This document shows, in pieces, positions 1 through 23,217 of a DNA stretch of 64,000 nt; within the stretch, counting starts at the first letter, position 1; the number at the start of each line of letters is the position of its first letter. The notes below the pieces were generated by a model. The model saw only the letters and a list, made by a program, of their open reading frames with translations, did no database searches and was not told the DNA's origin. A program made the position numbers and the translations under genes. The stretch is from Gordionus sp. m RMFG-2023 (Eukaryota > Nematomorpha > Gordioida > Chordodea > Parachordodidae): the NCBI RefSeq assembly GCF_954871325.1, contig NC_088775.1:30791561-30855560 (forward strand), read 5' to 3'.

Positions 1-1324
1 ATGGAAACCAGGTTTTTCATTTTTTGATGTTCAAGAATTAAAATATAATAAGGTATAACCAAATTATAAGTAGGATAATTCTCCCCACATACCATATTTG
101 TAGTTTCATATAAAGGCAATAGGATAGTTTTAATTTTTATAAGATCCTCCCATTCTTTCTATATGTTATCAAAGTATTATATTATTACCTAATTATAAAT
201 TTTAGTTTACCTCTGATATTTGTTTTGAATAATTTTAATATTAGTTATTACTTCATTAACTAATTTTGTTATAGCAGGCTTTAACAATAAACCCCTTTCA
301 ATCATTTGGTATTCCACCTTATTTCACAATCCAATTTTGGTTTTAAAAAATTTAGGGGAGGGTGTAGGGAACTACATATATTTTTTAATAAATTTAATTT
401 TTTAGGGGAATTACAAATCATTCTAATAATGTTTCTTAGTTTTAGAATTGAAGGATCTAAAATTTTTAAAATTTCTTTGGATATTAAATTAATTACATGG
501 GCAAAGCATCGGATGTGCCCTATTTTTATTAATGTATTTTAAAGAAAATGTATCAATAAATGTTTTATTATTAGGCATTATCTAAAGTTATATAAAAATT
601 TTTATTCTCTAAATTATAATTTTTAATTATTTTAACAAAGGCTTTAAATATATTTTCACCTGAATGTGTTTCATTTATTGGACTGACATCCAAAATTATG
701 TTATTTATTTTAAAATTATCATCAATAAAATGAGCTGTTAGCCCTAAAAAGTAACCTGTGTTCTAGTCCAAATGTCAGATGAAAAATTAATCTGACTTTT
801 ATTTTTAGATATTATTTTCTTTACCAACTGTTCTTTTTCTGCAAATGTATTATACGTGTGCAATTTAAGAGTATTGGAGCATATTGATTTTACAGAACAA
901 TCAAGATCACTTATAAAATTTTTAAAATCATTTGAATCAATAATTTTAAAAGGTATATTATTATTTATAAATAATTTTAATAAATTATCCTTAAAATTAA
1001 TTTTTTTGAAGAATTTGGTGTAGACTAAAAAAATGTCAATTTTATTATTTTTTTACTAAGGTGTGAATGAAACCCATTATAATGATTAATAAGAGGAGAT
1101 GTTGTTTTGCCTTTACATTTTATAATACTCTTGCAATGATTGCAAGCAGCCTTTTCACCGTCTTTAAGGATTTGATGTTGATCCCATATGATTGCTCTCT
1201 TTTGTGAGGAAATTTTCTCATCTTCAACATCAATCATATATTCATCAGAAGCATTCTCCTCTAACATAATTAGGCTAGCTAACAATAATTATTGTAGAGA
1301 TGTAATATATTTTTATATACCTCT
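1..1324 (-). mobile_element. hAT transposon, copy 1 (truncated), BED-finger family
   Basis: This stretch is nearly identical to 31901-37060 once the LINE in that second copy is removed. It is therefore the transposase-bearing half of the same hAT family. The transposase reads on the minus strand, so its N-terminus is at the right (1025-1285) and its C-terminus lies left of the window. Homology to copy 2 stops abruptly near 1324, just after the shared string tatacctctggt, before the terminal inverted repeat seen at 37377-37392. This copy therefore lacks that end. The few differences between copies are substitutions and short indels, for example around 490-540. Confidence 0.8.
1025..1285 (-). 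CDS. N-terminal exon of hAT transposase, BED-type zinc finger
   Basis: The 86-residue reading frame carries a BED finger: an aromatic start (IIWDQH), then CNHC, and later H-Y-N-G-F-H, giving the C-x2-C ... H-x4-H spacing. BED fingers are the DNA-binding domain at the N-terminus of hAT transposases. The same finger is found at about 36820-36935 in copy 2 with a few substitutions. The rest of the transposase is not in this frame, so this is part of a broken or intron-containing gene inside the element at 1-1324. Confidence 0.65.
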   Translation of the reverse strand: MLASLIMLEENASDEYMIDVEDEKISSQKRAIIWDQHQILKDGEKAACNHCKSIIKCKGKTTSPLINHYNGFHSHLSKKIIKLTFF

Positions 1325-1399
1325 GGTTAGTTTTTTTAATAATAATAATTAATTAATAAACATTCTATCATATTGTTATTTTTTTGCGCATTCTGTTTA

Positions 1400-1886
1400 T
1401 AAAAGTGTGCGATAATCACTACAGAATCTGTTTTTAGTGAAGCTGGTGATATTGACAGTTACTATCGCCGCAAGCTGACCTCTGATAAATCGGAAATATT
1501 GGTATTTCTAAAAAGAAATCTTCCCTATATTATGTTAAATATTTATTTCAAATTTCATAATATAATTGTTTATTACTTAATATGTATATAGATTAATGTT
1601 ATTACTTATTATATAAAAGTGATTTAACAATAAAAATATTTTATATACTTTTAGAATTGTAATTGAATTGAATATAAACTATAAACTGATCATTATAATA
1701 TATTTAAATGACATAAGTTATGGTATAGTTAAATTATAGATGTTATACTAATAAAAAGTATATTAAAAATTAAAACCATTGTTATCTTTACAGAATACAA
1801 AATTAGATATGATATCGGATCAGTAATAGGCCGATATCAATTGATATCGGATCAACCTCTAAAAAGTAGTATCGGTTACACCCCTA
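1400..1886 (+). mobile_element. 3' end of a second hAT element (ATATCGG word family)
   Basis: At 1425-1530 the + strand encodes SVFSEAGDIDSYYRRKL followed by a short FLKRNL segment. This is the typical hAT C-terminal dimerisation motif (S-E-x-x-F-S-x-A-G ... R..L ... FL). The element ends at about 1886: read on the minus strand, the end is TAGGGGTGTAACCGATAC, followed by repeated GATATCGGATC words at 1810-1860. No 5' end is seen. It abuts the truncated hAT at 1-1324, which suggests an insertion or deletion junction. Confidence 0.55.
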
Positions 1887-2439
1887 AAAAATATATATCC
1901 AAAATGATTTTAATTTGATAATCAACTATCTTCTATAAAAGATTTTAATAACAATTATCTAAGAGGGACTTATGTATAGGTATTATGTTAATAATTATAA
2001 AATAAAAATGTATATTATACTTTAATATGTTTAACAAAGTTTGTGAGGAGTATGTTCAATCTTTAATAACATTTTTACTTGTGTAATTTTGACATTCGGC
2101 TTGTGCCCTGTCCTTTTTCACATGAATTACTTTATAAAATTTTCCATCTAGAATTTCATGATTCAGATTTGATTCAGGAGAACCTATCTCCATAATTTCA
2201 TCTTGTTAAACATTCTACAAATTAAAAAATATTACATACAAAATATAACCTTTACTTATTTAGTTTTGGTGTTGCTATTTTTAATCTATCTATCTTTGTG
2301 ATCTGTAAAATTCCCAACTAATTTTGGTTATCAATATATTTAAAATATAGCAAGAAAAAATAAAGAAAATAATACAAGATTTCACGAAGAAAATAAAGTT
2401 ACATTGTGTGATATGTAAATGTTTTAAACATGAATATTA
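1887..2439. other. No gene recognised
   Basis: AT-rich sequence without a coding signal I can support. Frames are short and show no family motif. Confidence 0.4.
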
Positions 2440-2620
2440 AAAAGAATCTGTATCTGTATCTTTTTAAAGAAAATGAAAAAGATACAAGATTCTTTTCAAA
2501 ATAAAGGATCTTAGATACAGATACTAGTATCTTATTAAAAATGTCAATAAGATACTGAGTACAAGATGCAAAAGGATCTTGTATCTTAGATACAAGTATT
2601 CGCGGTACTGCCCAACTCTG
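2440..2620 (-). repeat. hAT-type element end with iterated GATAC words
   Basis: The words GATAC/GTATC and AAGATAC recur about a dozen times in both orientations. The block closes at 2620 with a hAT-like terminus which, read on the minus strand, begins CAGAGTTGGGCAGTACCGCG. The partner terminus was not located. Confidence 0.45.
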
Positions 2621-2744
2621 AGTATAACCAACTATATTGTAAAATAAACATATTTTAAAATTTTATATTCAAAACCATTATAATTTTGCGCCTATTAATA
2701 GAAATTCCTAAGGCCATAATTTGTAGATATATTCTTTTATTGTT

Positions 2745-3877
2745 GTGGATCTACTATCGTTATTATTTGAAAATAACGATTTTATCAGCTTATTTTATTT
2801 TTTTACTCCTAACATCGCTACCAATCAATCATCATATATTTCAAAACTTAAACATTTTTTACAACCAAATGAATTTATGATAATTTGTGATTTCTTTGAA
2901 AATTATGCATTTATAATCCAAGACACTATTCAAGGATTTCACTGGAATAATAATCAAGCCACAATCCATCCTATGATAGCATATTATAATAATAATGGCA
3001 ATATAGAAAACCTAAATTATATGGTAATATCAGAGTCACTTCAATATAATGTTATTGCAGTACATTTATACCAGACTAAAATGATAAAATTTTTGACCAA
3101 TCAATTCAGCAAAAAACCAAACAAAATATATTACTGCTCTGATGGATCAGCTGCGCAATATAAAAACAGAATTTTTTATAAATATGTGTTATCATGAATC
3201 AGATTATGGTGTAGCAGCTGAATGGCATTTTTCAGCTACATTCCATGGAAAAGGTCCATGTGACGGCCTTGGCGGAACATTAAAAAGATTAGCAGCACGT
3301 TCAAGCCTTCAGCGCATCAGTTCTGGACACATTTTAACGCTAGTTGATTTTTCAAACAAAACATGCCATCAGTAAATTTTACATATATAACCAACGAACA
3401 ATAAATTTACAAGAGATTAAACTACAAGAAAGATTCAATTTAGCTCGTTCTATTCCAGGAACTTCTTTTGAGTTTAAGTAAACTTAAATCAAAAATATAT
3501 TCATATGCAGAGGACTTTCAAATTAACAATATCTCAAATGCCGATAATTTGTCTTTTGCAATTTGTCTTTTGTCGATATTAAAGGATTCGTAACATGTGT
3601 TTATGACGATTTTTGGTTAGCCATAGTACTAAAAAAGAAAGAAATTACTGAGGAGATATATATTTCCTTTTTACATCCCCATGGACCATCACCATCCTTC
3701 TTTTATACAATTGCGGAAAAGGTATGGTTACCCATTAATCAAATAATAACAGTAGTGGATCCTATTACAGTGACAGGACATACCTACAAATTATCGTCTC
3801 AAGAAATTCTATTAATAAGCACAAAATGGGATAAGATTAAAACAAGAGGTATTTATTTTTATATTGTTTGTGTATAA
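2745..3877 (+). pseudogene. Broken copy of a widespread invertebrate repetitive gene (transposon-related, unclassified)
   Basis: Three consecutive frames (2745-3197, 3142-3375, 3563-3877) read as one protein with frameshifts and stops. Diagnostic pieces are, in order, QDTIQGFHWNN.QATIHP, YYCSDGSAAQYKN, then after a one-base shift near 3170 MCYHESDYGVAAEWHFSAT, FHGKGPCDGLGGTLKRLAAR, and finally a C-terminal module with SFLHPHGPSPSFFY. I recognise this combination as a multicopy gene family in invertebrate genomes. The SDG..QYKN and AEWHF/HGK blocks look like a transposase-type catalytic core, but I cannot assign a superfamily. The frameshift plus a stop near 3375 show that this copy is dead. 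Confidence 0.6.
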
Positions 3878-5681
3878 AATTCTAAAATTTGCTTATTACA
3901 ATATAGTTTCAATAAAATAATATCTGTATGGGCTTGCCTGCTTACATATCGCCCCAGGACATCATTCTTGGTTATACTCAATTGATTTTTTAATTTTAAT
4001 CACAATACTATTCATATTTTTTTTTAAAATTATATATTATAAAAGAAAATAATATAACGCCATCTTTATTGCATTTTTTATTTATAAAAATAATAAAAAT
4101 TCAAATAAAATTAAAAAAATAAAAATGGCTATCGAGATTTTTTATTAAATCGTTTAATATAAAGGTAATAAACATTTTTGTGAATATTAACACCCAAAAA
4201 AAATCCAATGTTAATTTTTTATTTTTACCGGAAATAAGAAAACACTTGAAATTTTTTTTAATATTATCCAACGTAAAATTTTAAGGGCTATAAAATGATA
4301 TATAATTTGTAACTCTATCTTAGTATTTTTTAAAATAATAAGATTTAATGAAATCACACACTTCGCGATTTTCCACTTTGAAGGCTTATATCTTTGGATC
4401 TGGTTGAGCTAGCACTCTAAAATTTTGATTTTATTAACATTTAAAACATAAATAACTAACATGCCAAGTTTTATTCATTTTTGAGATGGTCGGTCAGCCG
4501 AATCGCTGGTCGATTTGTCATGTAATTACCCAAATGGCATTTGTACTAGTTATTTTATTCCATCATGACAAACGCTGGCCAACCTTTAATCAAGAAGAAA
4601 TATATTAAATGCTTTGCAAATAAGATAATAATACTCATAAAACCCTAAATTATTATGAAACGTTCATAAGCAATTCGTTTCACACCAGTGAAAATCCTTA
4701 TATTAATAAAAAAAAATAAAAGAGTACACTATTTACAACTTACCCAATCAAAAACTATTGCTGGGACCTCTCTTAGATAGAGCTTTTGGGTAGTGTATGC
4801 CCTAGTGAAAATTAATATCTTAGAAGATGATCAATTTTGGATAAAAAAATTACACTGAACCCCCCCTCCCCCCAATAAAAATAAGAGCTATCTTTATAAC
4901 AGCATAATATTCAGTCGTGCTACAATCCAATATCTTCTTCAGTAGAAGAAGTAAATATTAAAAATATATTTGAAATAAATTTTAAAAAATCTCATTACAA
5001 CTGCCCACAATGCTACTCCTGTATTTTATCTCTAATATCTAGCAGACATCTTACAAATATTGAATTCGATCAAGTATGTGATATAATAAAAGAACTAAAA
5101 TTTTTGTCAGGTTGTAATATTAACGCCAGTTAGTTGATATTATGTAAAAGCGTCATTGGCCTACCCGGGTGAACCTTGAAATCGCCATAAAACGGAGAAG
5201 AAGAAGATTATGTAAAACCGTCTTTGGTAAGTATAATATGTGAAATACTCTAGAATCTAAACATTAATCAGATGTTGTCAACTTACTTTATAAATAGAAC
5301 TTTGTCTGTGTAATAATGTTCATAAAAAGAATCTAAATCGATTTAAAACTATGAAGAAAAAAATACTAGTAACAGTTGAATCATCAAACTTATTTCTAGA
5401 ATAAATCCATCAAAATTTCATAGAATTTAATTATACACATTCATTTATAAACATATTTTATAAATTTACAATTATATTATATGAAGTAGAGTAGATATCG
5501 TCGTGAAACGCATATTGACCGAATTATTTATGGCCGGTCAAATACCAAACCCTAATTTTTTTCCTCAGTTTTAAAGAAGAGTTGGATCAGAGGGCTCAAC
5601 AAGCATTTGTATTTTTAATCTATAATTTATTATTATTATACATTATGATTTTGAAATTCATATAATTTATTTTAATGATAG
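3878..5681. other. Upstream PKN flank or intron, no exon identified
   Basis: No C2-domain or HR1 exon of PKN could be recognised here, although the next exon at 5682 begins inside the C2 tail. Poly-C stretches occur at 4861-4874. A stop-free run at 4900-5131 with a CPQCYSC motif lacks a start codon and homology I can name. A 43-base stretch at 5567-5609 (FKEELDQRAQQAF) is flanked by AG and GT but does not resemble PKN. Confidence 0.4.
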
Positions 5682-17217
<11,536 letters not shown>

Positions 17218-18109
17218 GAAATTATAGTTGAGAGTACAACAAAAAAGATTATTGAATGATTTATCTTTTAATTATTGTATCAATCTTAGCCAATCGTGAA
17301 AATGAAATGCATTAAGAATGTATAATACACTAACCATGAATTTTAAACGATCGAAGTTGCCATAATTATTACTATTATTTAATATAAGCTTATTATTATG
17401 AATGTTTATATAATATTATTATAAAAATATATATCGTTAAATTAAAAGATAATAAATAATAACAATGATATAGTTACTTACCCTATATAATTATTTTCTT
17501 CACTTAGTGCCTATATTATATCAATTGTTTTCCCATTCTGTTACAAAATAATTTTTATTATATCATAATATATATTTTTTTAAATTGTTTTTTTTTAATA
17601 TTGTTGGCCTACCATTAATAAAATATAACACAATCTGTTTTAAAATACCTAAGAAAACGTATAGAGCAAAATTAATATTTAAATTTTTAAGCATGCGCAA
17701 TTTATTTAAAAAATATTTTTGGTGTAATTTTTTGCCTTAAAAAATAAATATTGAGGAATACAATTATAAAATTGGCTATATTTTGTAATATTAAAAGAGT
17801 AAATCAAACGGTATTATGTAATGTTACTTTTAAAAATTAAGTTTTTTTAAGGGGCGTTGTTAGCTCGGTGTTTTAGATACTAAAGCTCCCTCTTTTAAAA
17901 ATTAGCACCAATTTTGAAAAAAGTGATTAGCACTGAAGAGACCCCATAATATATGGTCAATGGTAACTTAATATTCTCAATTCTTGTAATACTATTCTAT
18001 AATTATTCAATTTAACTGACCTTTTATATAATATTAAATATAAATACGCTATTAACAAATATATTATTCAAATAAAGTTGATTATTATAACCTTTTTAAA
18101 CATATAAAA
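17218..18109. other. PKN 3' flank, no further gene
   Basis: Follows the PKN stop at 17215-17217. AATAAA occurs at 17451-17456, but in sequence this AT-rich it cannot be assigned as the poly(A) signal. The region around 17855-17930 (gcgttgttagctcggtg) resembles a hAT end. The 3' LTR expected for the adjacent gypsy element was not recognised. Confidence 0.35.
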
Positions 18110-18336
18110 TATAACATATCTTGTTTTCTACCAAGTTCAAGTTCGTCTATTAATCTTTTTGTTTGCTTTGTTCCCTCGTTGGATATCGGCTTTGAATTCT
18201 TTCTTGACTTGGTTTAATTTTTTCTACTATTTTATATTCTCTTAACTCAATATTGTCATCTATTATTGATTCGGGTTCAACTAGTTCTTTCCTTCTTCTT
18301 AGTTGTTGTGTTTTCGTACTATTTTTTCTTTTTCTT

Positions 18337-18672
18337 CTATTTATAAGAGAATTGTTGATTTATTATCTTTCCTTCATGCCTTATTTTTTCAATTGGGTTT
18401 TTTATCCAAACTAAATTGTTTTCTCTAAAATATTTAAGTCTTCCTTTGTCTAACTGGTTAGGTTTCATTTCAGAAGTTTCTAATTTTTCAATAATAGAAG
18501 GTTTGACCCTATCCAATAATGTATTTAGTCTCCTTCCCATAAATAGTTTTGCTAGTATTCGCCCCATTGATGAGTGTTCTAAATTTCTATACGTAAATAG
18601 CACTTCATTTAAGCGTTTTCCCCCATTATTCGTTTGTTCTCTTGCGATCGATTTTTGATAGTCTGAATGCAT
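18337..18672 (-). pseudogene. Gypsy integrase C-terminal part
   Basis: A 111-residue frame beginning HSDYQKSIAREQ. It contains the LFTYRNLEHSSMGRILAKLF stretch and a MGRRLNTLLD motif, typical of the end of Ty3/gypsy integrase cores (normally T-P-H..T...P..L..GR.LRT.LD). The upstream integrase part, with the PW..VH.D.AG block, is at about 18860-19032 in broken frames. Confidence 0.75.
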
Positions 18673-19032
18673 CTTTCTACTAATCCATTACTTTTCGGAT
18701 TGTAGTTTTTATATGTTGTATAATCTTGTTTTTACACCAATTATCAATTGTGGACCGGTTTTAATTTGACGTGGAAAACCATATCGAGTAACCGATTTTT
18801 CTAATCTATTTATTAAATTCTTGTATCATTAATTCTATCGATCTCTATCCATTTTGAGTACGCATCGATTCTTACCACCCAATAAAATTCGTCCAGTGGT
18901 CCCGGCAGAATCTAAATGTACCCTTTCCCAAGGTTGCGATAGTGGATTCCACGGATATATGGCAACATCTGGTATATTTCTGCGTTGTTTGACATCCTAT
19001 ACAGCTGTTACTAGTTTTTCAACATCCTTATC

Positions 19033-19376
19033 TAATCCATTAGAGATCTGCAAAAGTAAGCCCGGCCCTAATTTTTTTTAAAAAAATCGGGTTCAGGCCT
19101 GGTCAGGCCTAATATTTTTTTAAAATAATTTGGGCCGGGTTGGATATTAGAAATTTTTTAAAATATATCTAAATTTATCAATTTTTTATGTAAAATAAAT
19201 ATATTTGATTTTATTCATAGAAATTAGATGACATATAACATATGTCTTTTATTTTGAGTAATTATAAAAATTAATTTCTATATTTAAATAAGTTCGGACC
19301 GAGCTTGCAAAACTTTTGTAAAAAATTTGGGGCCGGTCTGGCTTTGAAAAATTAGGCTCGATGCAGATCACTAATT
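19033..19376. mobile_element. GCCCGG-word hAT MITE inserted in gypsy integrase
   Basis: Inverted ends tagagatctgcaa and (reverse-complemented) tagtgatctgcat enclose repeated GCCCGG/GGCCGG/AGGCCTGG words separated by A/T tracts. The interrupted gypsy reading resumes on both sides (HI.W then GLDKDVEKLV). The flanks ATGGGAAT and ATGGATTA, read on the minus strand, are an imperfect target duplication. Confidence 0.6.
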
Positions 19377-19416
19377 CCCATCATATATGTCTCGTAACTG
19401 ATTTCATTGATGTAAT

Positions 19417-19697
19417 CAGCGACTACATGACAAGATTTTCATTATGCATAACCCCCTAAAAAAATTCGCTACACAATTTCAATTAAAAACCCCTCATTTA
19501 CAATGAATGCATTATTATAGCATTATGAGTTTGCTGAGAATGTCTAAACCACATTTAAAAGGATAGCAGATTAACTTGGAAAATGTCTATGGTTGTTTGC
19601 AATATATGGATTTGGTTGTTGATCAGCAATATCTTTGTATTATAACAGATCTTTAATAAAAGTATTAAATTTTACAGCAACATATTTTGTCCTATAT
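19417..19697. mobile_element. CTACATGAC MITE, partial copy inside gypsy
   Basis: Begins cagcgactacatgacaagat and follows the body of 13704-14215 (aaaacccctcatttacaatg, gcattatgag.ttgctga) until about 19697, where gypsy sequence resumes. The right terminus is missing. Confidence 0.65.
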
Positions 19698-21227
19698 TTT
19701 TACTCTTCCTAAGATTGGATCTTTTGCGGTTTCTTCTCTAACTTCTTTTCTAGATAGAATTAGTGTGTCATAAGTAAGATTGCTTATATAAATCACTGTT
19801 TTATTTTGGCTTGTTATTCTATCATCATTTTTCTCTATTGGTTTTCGCGATAAAGCATCTGCAATTATAGTATTAGCGCCTTTCTTGTATATAATATCGT
19901 AATACGGATAATTTATAGGCCACGTAATAATATTTGATTTGTTAATATACTTAAATATCTTTTATTGCCATATATCTTTATTAGAAGTTAATGGTCCGTT
20001 CGTATTATAAACTTACTTAGATACAAATAGCTATGATTTTTCTACGCCGTTTATTATTGCTTTAGATTCTATGTTTATTGTAGAATAATTCTTTTCAGCC
20101 GAGATGTACGCTATCAGAAATTCGTCTCCGTTATTATATCTTGCAGGAGTACAGCTCCAAATCCTTGGTTAGATGCATCTGTTTCTTATATTAACTCGAG
20201 GTCCGGTTTATAAAGGTGAATAGTATTTTGTTCTCTTACAATTCCTTTTGCTATTTCAAATAATGTATCATCTTTTTAGTCCAATTCCACTTAACATTTT
20301 TATTAGTTGGAATTCGGCGATAATGTAAGTTTGATATGAAGCGTGTATGATAGCTTAATATACCTAAAAATGATTTTCATGTCTATCTTTTGGAGTTAGA
20401 TATTTTTTTATTGCTATTATTTACTTTTATCTGGGTGTATTCTATTTTCATCTATTATGTATCCTAAATGTGATACTTTTTCCTTCATAAAATTTATTTT
20501 GCTTGTTTTGACTTTTAATCCCACATTTTGTAATTTTTTGAGGACTTATTTTATATTCTCTACATGTTCTGTATCATTTTTTGTGATTATAACATCATCT
20601 AAATAAACTGCTGTATCTTTACAGTCAGCCAGTAAATCGTTCATATATCGATGAAATATTATTGGTGCTGAAGATATACCAAAGGTAATCGTAAATAGTG
20701 GTAGTATTTATTTAATGTTACCATAGTTAATAATTCTTGCGATTCTTCCTCAATACTCATTTGTAGATATGCGTATTTTAGATCTAATGTTGTATACTTA
20801 CTTCCATTAGTGATCTTGGTGGAATGTGATAGTCTTTTAGTAAAAATTTATTTAATGTTATTTTGAAATCAGCACATAATAGTAGTTCACCTGAAGTTTT
20901 ACTTACCACTACCATTGGAGTACTCCAGGCTACTCTTGTTGATCGATCTAATTTTTTATTATGTTATATTCTTCCAAACGTTTCAGTTTTTCAATTTCTA
21001 CTTTTAAAGGCAAGGGTTCTCTTCTTACTGGCACAGCTATTGGTTTTGTATTTTCTTCTAATTTTAGTTTTACTGGTTCTGCATTTTTTATTAATATAAT
21101 TTATTATTCAAAACAGTAGCAAATTCCTTATATAGTTTTTTAATATTCACGTTTCCTCTACCATTATTATTATATTTATTGATGGCCATATTGACTTTTA
21201 CCTTTGTTGGTAATGTTAGATCAAATT

Positions 21228-21488
21228 CTATAGTCCATGGAAATCCAAATAGCACTGCATCATTGTTTTTGTAACTAATAACGGAAGCCATTTTATTTTA
21301 TAATCTAATTGAACTTTTACATAAGCTTCTCCCATAATTTTTATTGTATTGTTTCCATATGTAGTTGGAGCTCTAACCATTATAAATTTTGGCCTCCCAA
21401 TTTTATTCCATATTGTTGCACTAAAAATGATTACTGCTGAACCTGTATCATATTCCATTTTAATTTCGTGGTTGTTTATTAATACCAT
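21228..21488 (-). pseudogene. Gypsy aspartic protease
   Basis: The 86-residue frame has the retropepsin active site Y-D-T-G-S-A followed by a hydrophobic stretch and a W-x-K-I-G turn. It then runs toward reverse transcriptase in other frames. It belongs to the element at 18110-22250. Confidence 0.75.
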
Positions 21489-22254
21489 AATTATTGGGTG
21501 CAGTCCATATTTGAAGACGTTTTATTAAGAAATCTGAATCACCGTAGTTACTATTGTAAATTGTACCGTAAACTTTTCCTCCATTTTTACAACACACGGC
21601 AAAGTGGTTTAATCTCTTACATTTACTGCACGTTTTTCCATATGCTGGACAATTCCGAATAGCATTAAAACGAATAAAAAAATATCACTGTTTTCTTGTA
21701 TTATTCGTGTGGTAGTTATTATAACCTTGAACTGGTTTTCTTTTCTACGTATGTTTTATTATCATTTTGATACTGCCTATTATCATTAAACTGCCGATTA
21801 TTTTTATAATTTTGATTTAATCGTTTATTATTATCATTATGTTTCGTCCCTTTGATTTTATAAACCACATTATTATTAATTATTTCTAAGTCGGCCGTTC
21901 CATCGCTAAAGCAGTTTCTATAACCTTGCCTAGGCTTAACGGTTACTCTTCATCTCAAGCATCTAGGTATCTTAATCGTAGTTCTTTATCTAGTTGCGAC
22001 ATTTTTAATCCCACGATTAATTGATCACAAATTCGTAGCTCTATATTATCTTCAAATTCTCATCTACGGGTTAGTTTCTTAATATTTCTTAAATAACTCG
22101 TTACTGATTCTGTTGTCCGCAACTTGATTTAATATAATTTATTCTTGATGCCCAGTTCTTTCGTCTTTAAAAAGTTATTCTGCAATTTATATAAGCCCAT
22201 ACCACACCATTATATCTGTTATTAAATTTATTCTCTATATGCTATTGAAGAATT

Positions 22255-22379
22255 GTCATATAATAACATTTTTATTCTTTATATTATTATAATTTTATTT
22301 TGATTATTCATATAAAAATATATTACATTTTTTCTTTTTTTTATTATTATGAATTACATTTTATTTATCCTCTTTTAAC
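22255..22379. repeat. 125-bp direct repeat, left copy
   Basis: Shares atataataacatttttattc and tattattatgaattacattt with 25205-25340 over about 125 bp with few differences. The two copies bracket the hAT fragment and the foldback-arm fragment. They could be LTR-like remnants or a duplicated insertion site. Confidence 0.5.
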
Positions 22380-23217
22380 CAGGGATACAAACCGAACCGT
22401 TAAACCGCTAAAAACCGGTATTTTTTATCAAACCTGAACCGAACCTAAACCGCTAAAAAATTTCTAGCCGAACCTGAACCGAACCGCTAAAATGCCTCTG
22501 AACCGGTTCGAACCTCGTGATTTTATGCTGCTAAAATTATGTGTAAGTTATTACTAGTATATTGCAAAATATTTTAATTATATTCGAATTGTTTTAAAGA
22601 TTCTAATCAATCACATTTGATTGATAAGTGTCAGTCATAATTTTTATGAAATTAAGTATATTGCCATTTTACAATATTTTTTAAATTTTTTAAGCTTATA
22701 AATTATAATGCCTAGAGCAAAATTAAACCCCATATACAATTATTTTACTTATAATATTATTAATGACACATCAAAATGTAATATTGCTGATTGTCAAATA
22801 AATATGAAAGGTAATCATGGCGCAAATTTGGAGCGTCACATAAAAAGAAACCACCCAATAGAATTCAATAAAATTAAAATATCACAACAACAAATTCCTA
22901 ATAAAATAAAAAGGCTTAAGATGCCATCAAACCAACAGACAATAGCAGAAGTATTTAAAGAACAAACTACTATATCAGCGAAGCTAAATAAAAAAATAAT
23001 AATTGATGCTTGTACTGAGCTGGTAACTTTTAATGGTAGACCATTCACATTAATCGATGATAGTGGCTTTAGAAAAATTCTGGATCCTATATTAGAAGGT
23101 TTAGGTAATATTAAAATTAATTCCCAAAATATTCAATCGAATGTTGCAGAATTAGCCTTAGATATTCGGCAAAATATAATCAAAGAAATAAATGGTAAGA
23201 ATGTATTTTGTTAAGCA
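22380..23217 (+). mobile_element. 5' part of a hAT element (AACCG word family)
   Basis: The terminus cagggatacaaaccgaacc is followed by repeated AACCG/AACCGG words to about 22510 and then by a BED-finger transposase start at 22708. It is the same family as 56750-57286 and 62846-64000. No right terminus was found nearby, so the element is truncated after about 23217. Confidence 0.65.
22708..23214 (+). CDS. hAT transposase N-terminal part, BED zinc finger
   Basis: A 168-residue frame with a real ATG. A BED finger occupies about residues 7-50: YFTY start, CNIADC, then GNHGANLERHIKRNHP, giving the C-x4-C ... H-x4-H ligands. A K/Q-rich linker follows, then the start of the transposase helical domain (IIDACTELVTFNGRPFTLIDDSGF, the 'F.l.e..gF' segment common in hATs). 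The frame stops at 23215, long before the RNase H-fold catalytic core, so it is a fragment or first exon. The paralogous start at 63801 shares the ANLERHI core. Confidence 0.75.
   Translation: MPRAKLNPIYNYFTYNIINDTSKCNIADCQINMKGNHGANLERHIKRNHPIEFNKIKISQQQIPNKIKRLKMPSNQQTIAEVFKEQTTISAKLNKKIIIDACTELVTFNGRPFTLIDDSGFRKILDPILEGLGNIKINSQNIQSNVAELALDIRQNIIKEINGKNVFC

Larger units (their letters stand above)
18110..22250 (-). mobile_element. Degenerate Ty3/gypsy retrotransposon, gag-pol on the minus strand
   Basis: Reading leftwards, the domains come in Ty3/gypsy order. These are a gag remnant (about 22200-21880), a CCHC zinc knuckle (about 21640-21590), protease with DTGSA (21228-21488), reverse transcriptase (about 20990-20400, including WSTPMVVVSK and the YLDD catalytic motif near 20610), RNase H (DASNQGFGAVLL near 20170; YSTINIESKAI near 20070), then integrase (about 19400-18337) and a basic C-terminal tail. 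Stops and shifts are frequent, so it is inactive. Two MITEs split the integrase region (19033-19376 and 19417-19697). I could not identify LTRs on either side. Confidence 0.85.

Noticed and set aside
306-542. + strand frame of 78 residues, duplicated at 32206-32400
   Set aside because: It is antisense to the hAT transposase region of both copies of the same element. The duplication reflects the transposon, not a gene.
4900-5131. Stop-free + strand run of 77 codons with a CPQCYSC zinc-like motif
   Set aside because: No ATG, no recognisable domain around the cysteines and no convincing splice sites. It is short enough to be chance or a TE relic.
5567-5609. Possible extra PKN exon (FKEELDQRAQQAF) between AG and GT
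   Set aside because: It does not resemble the C2 segment expected immediately before exon 5682, and its phase could not be tested.
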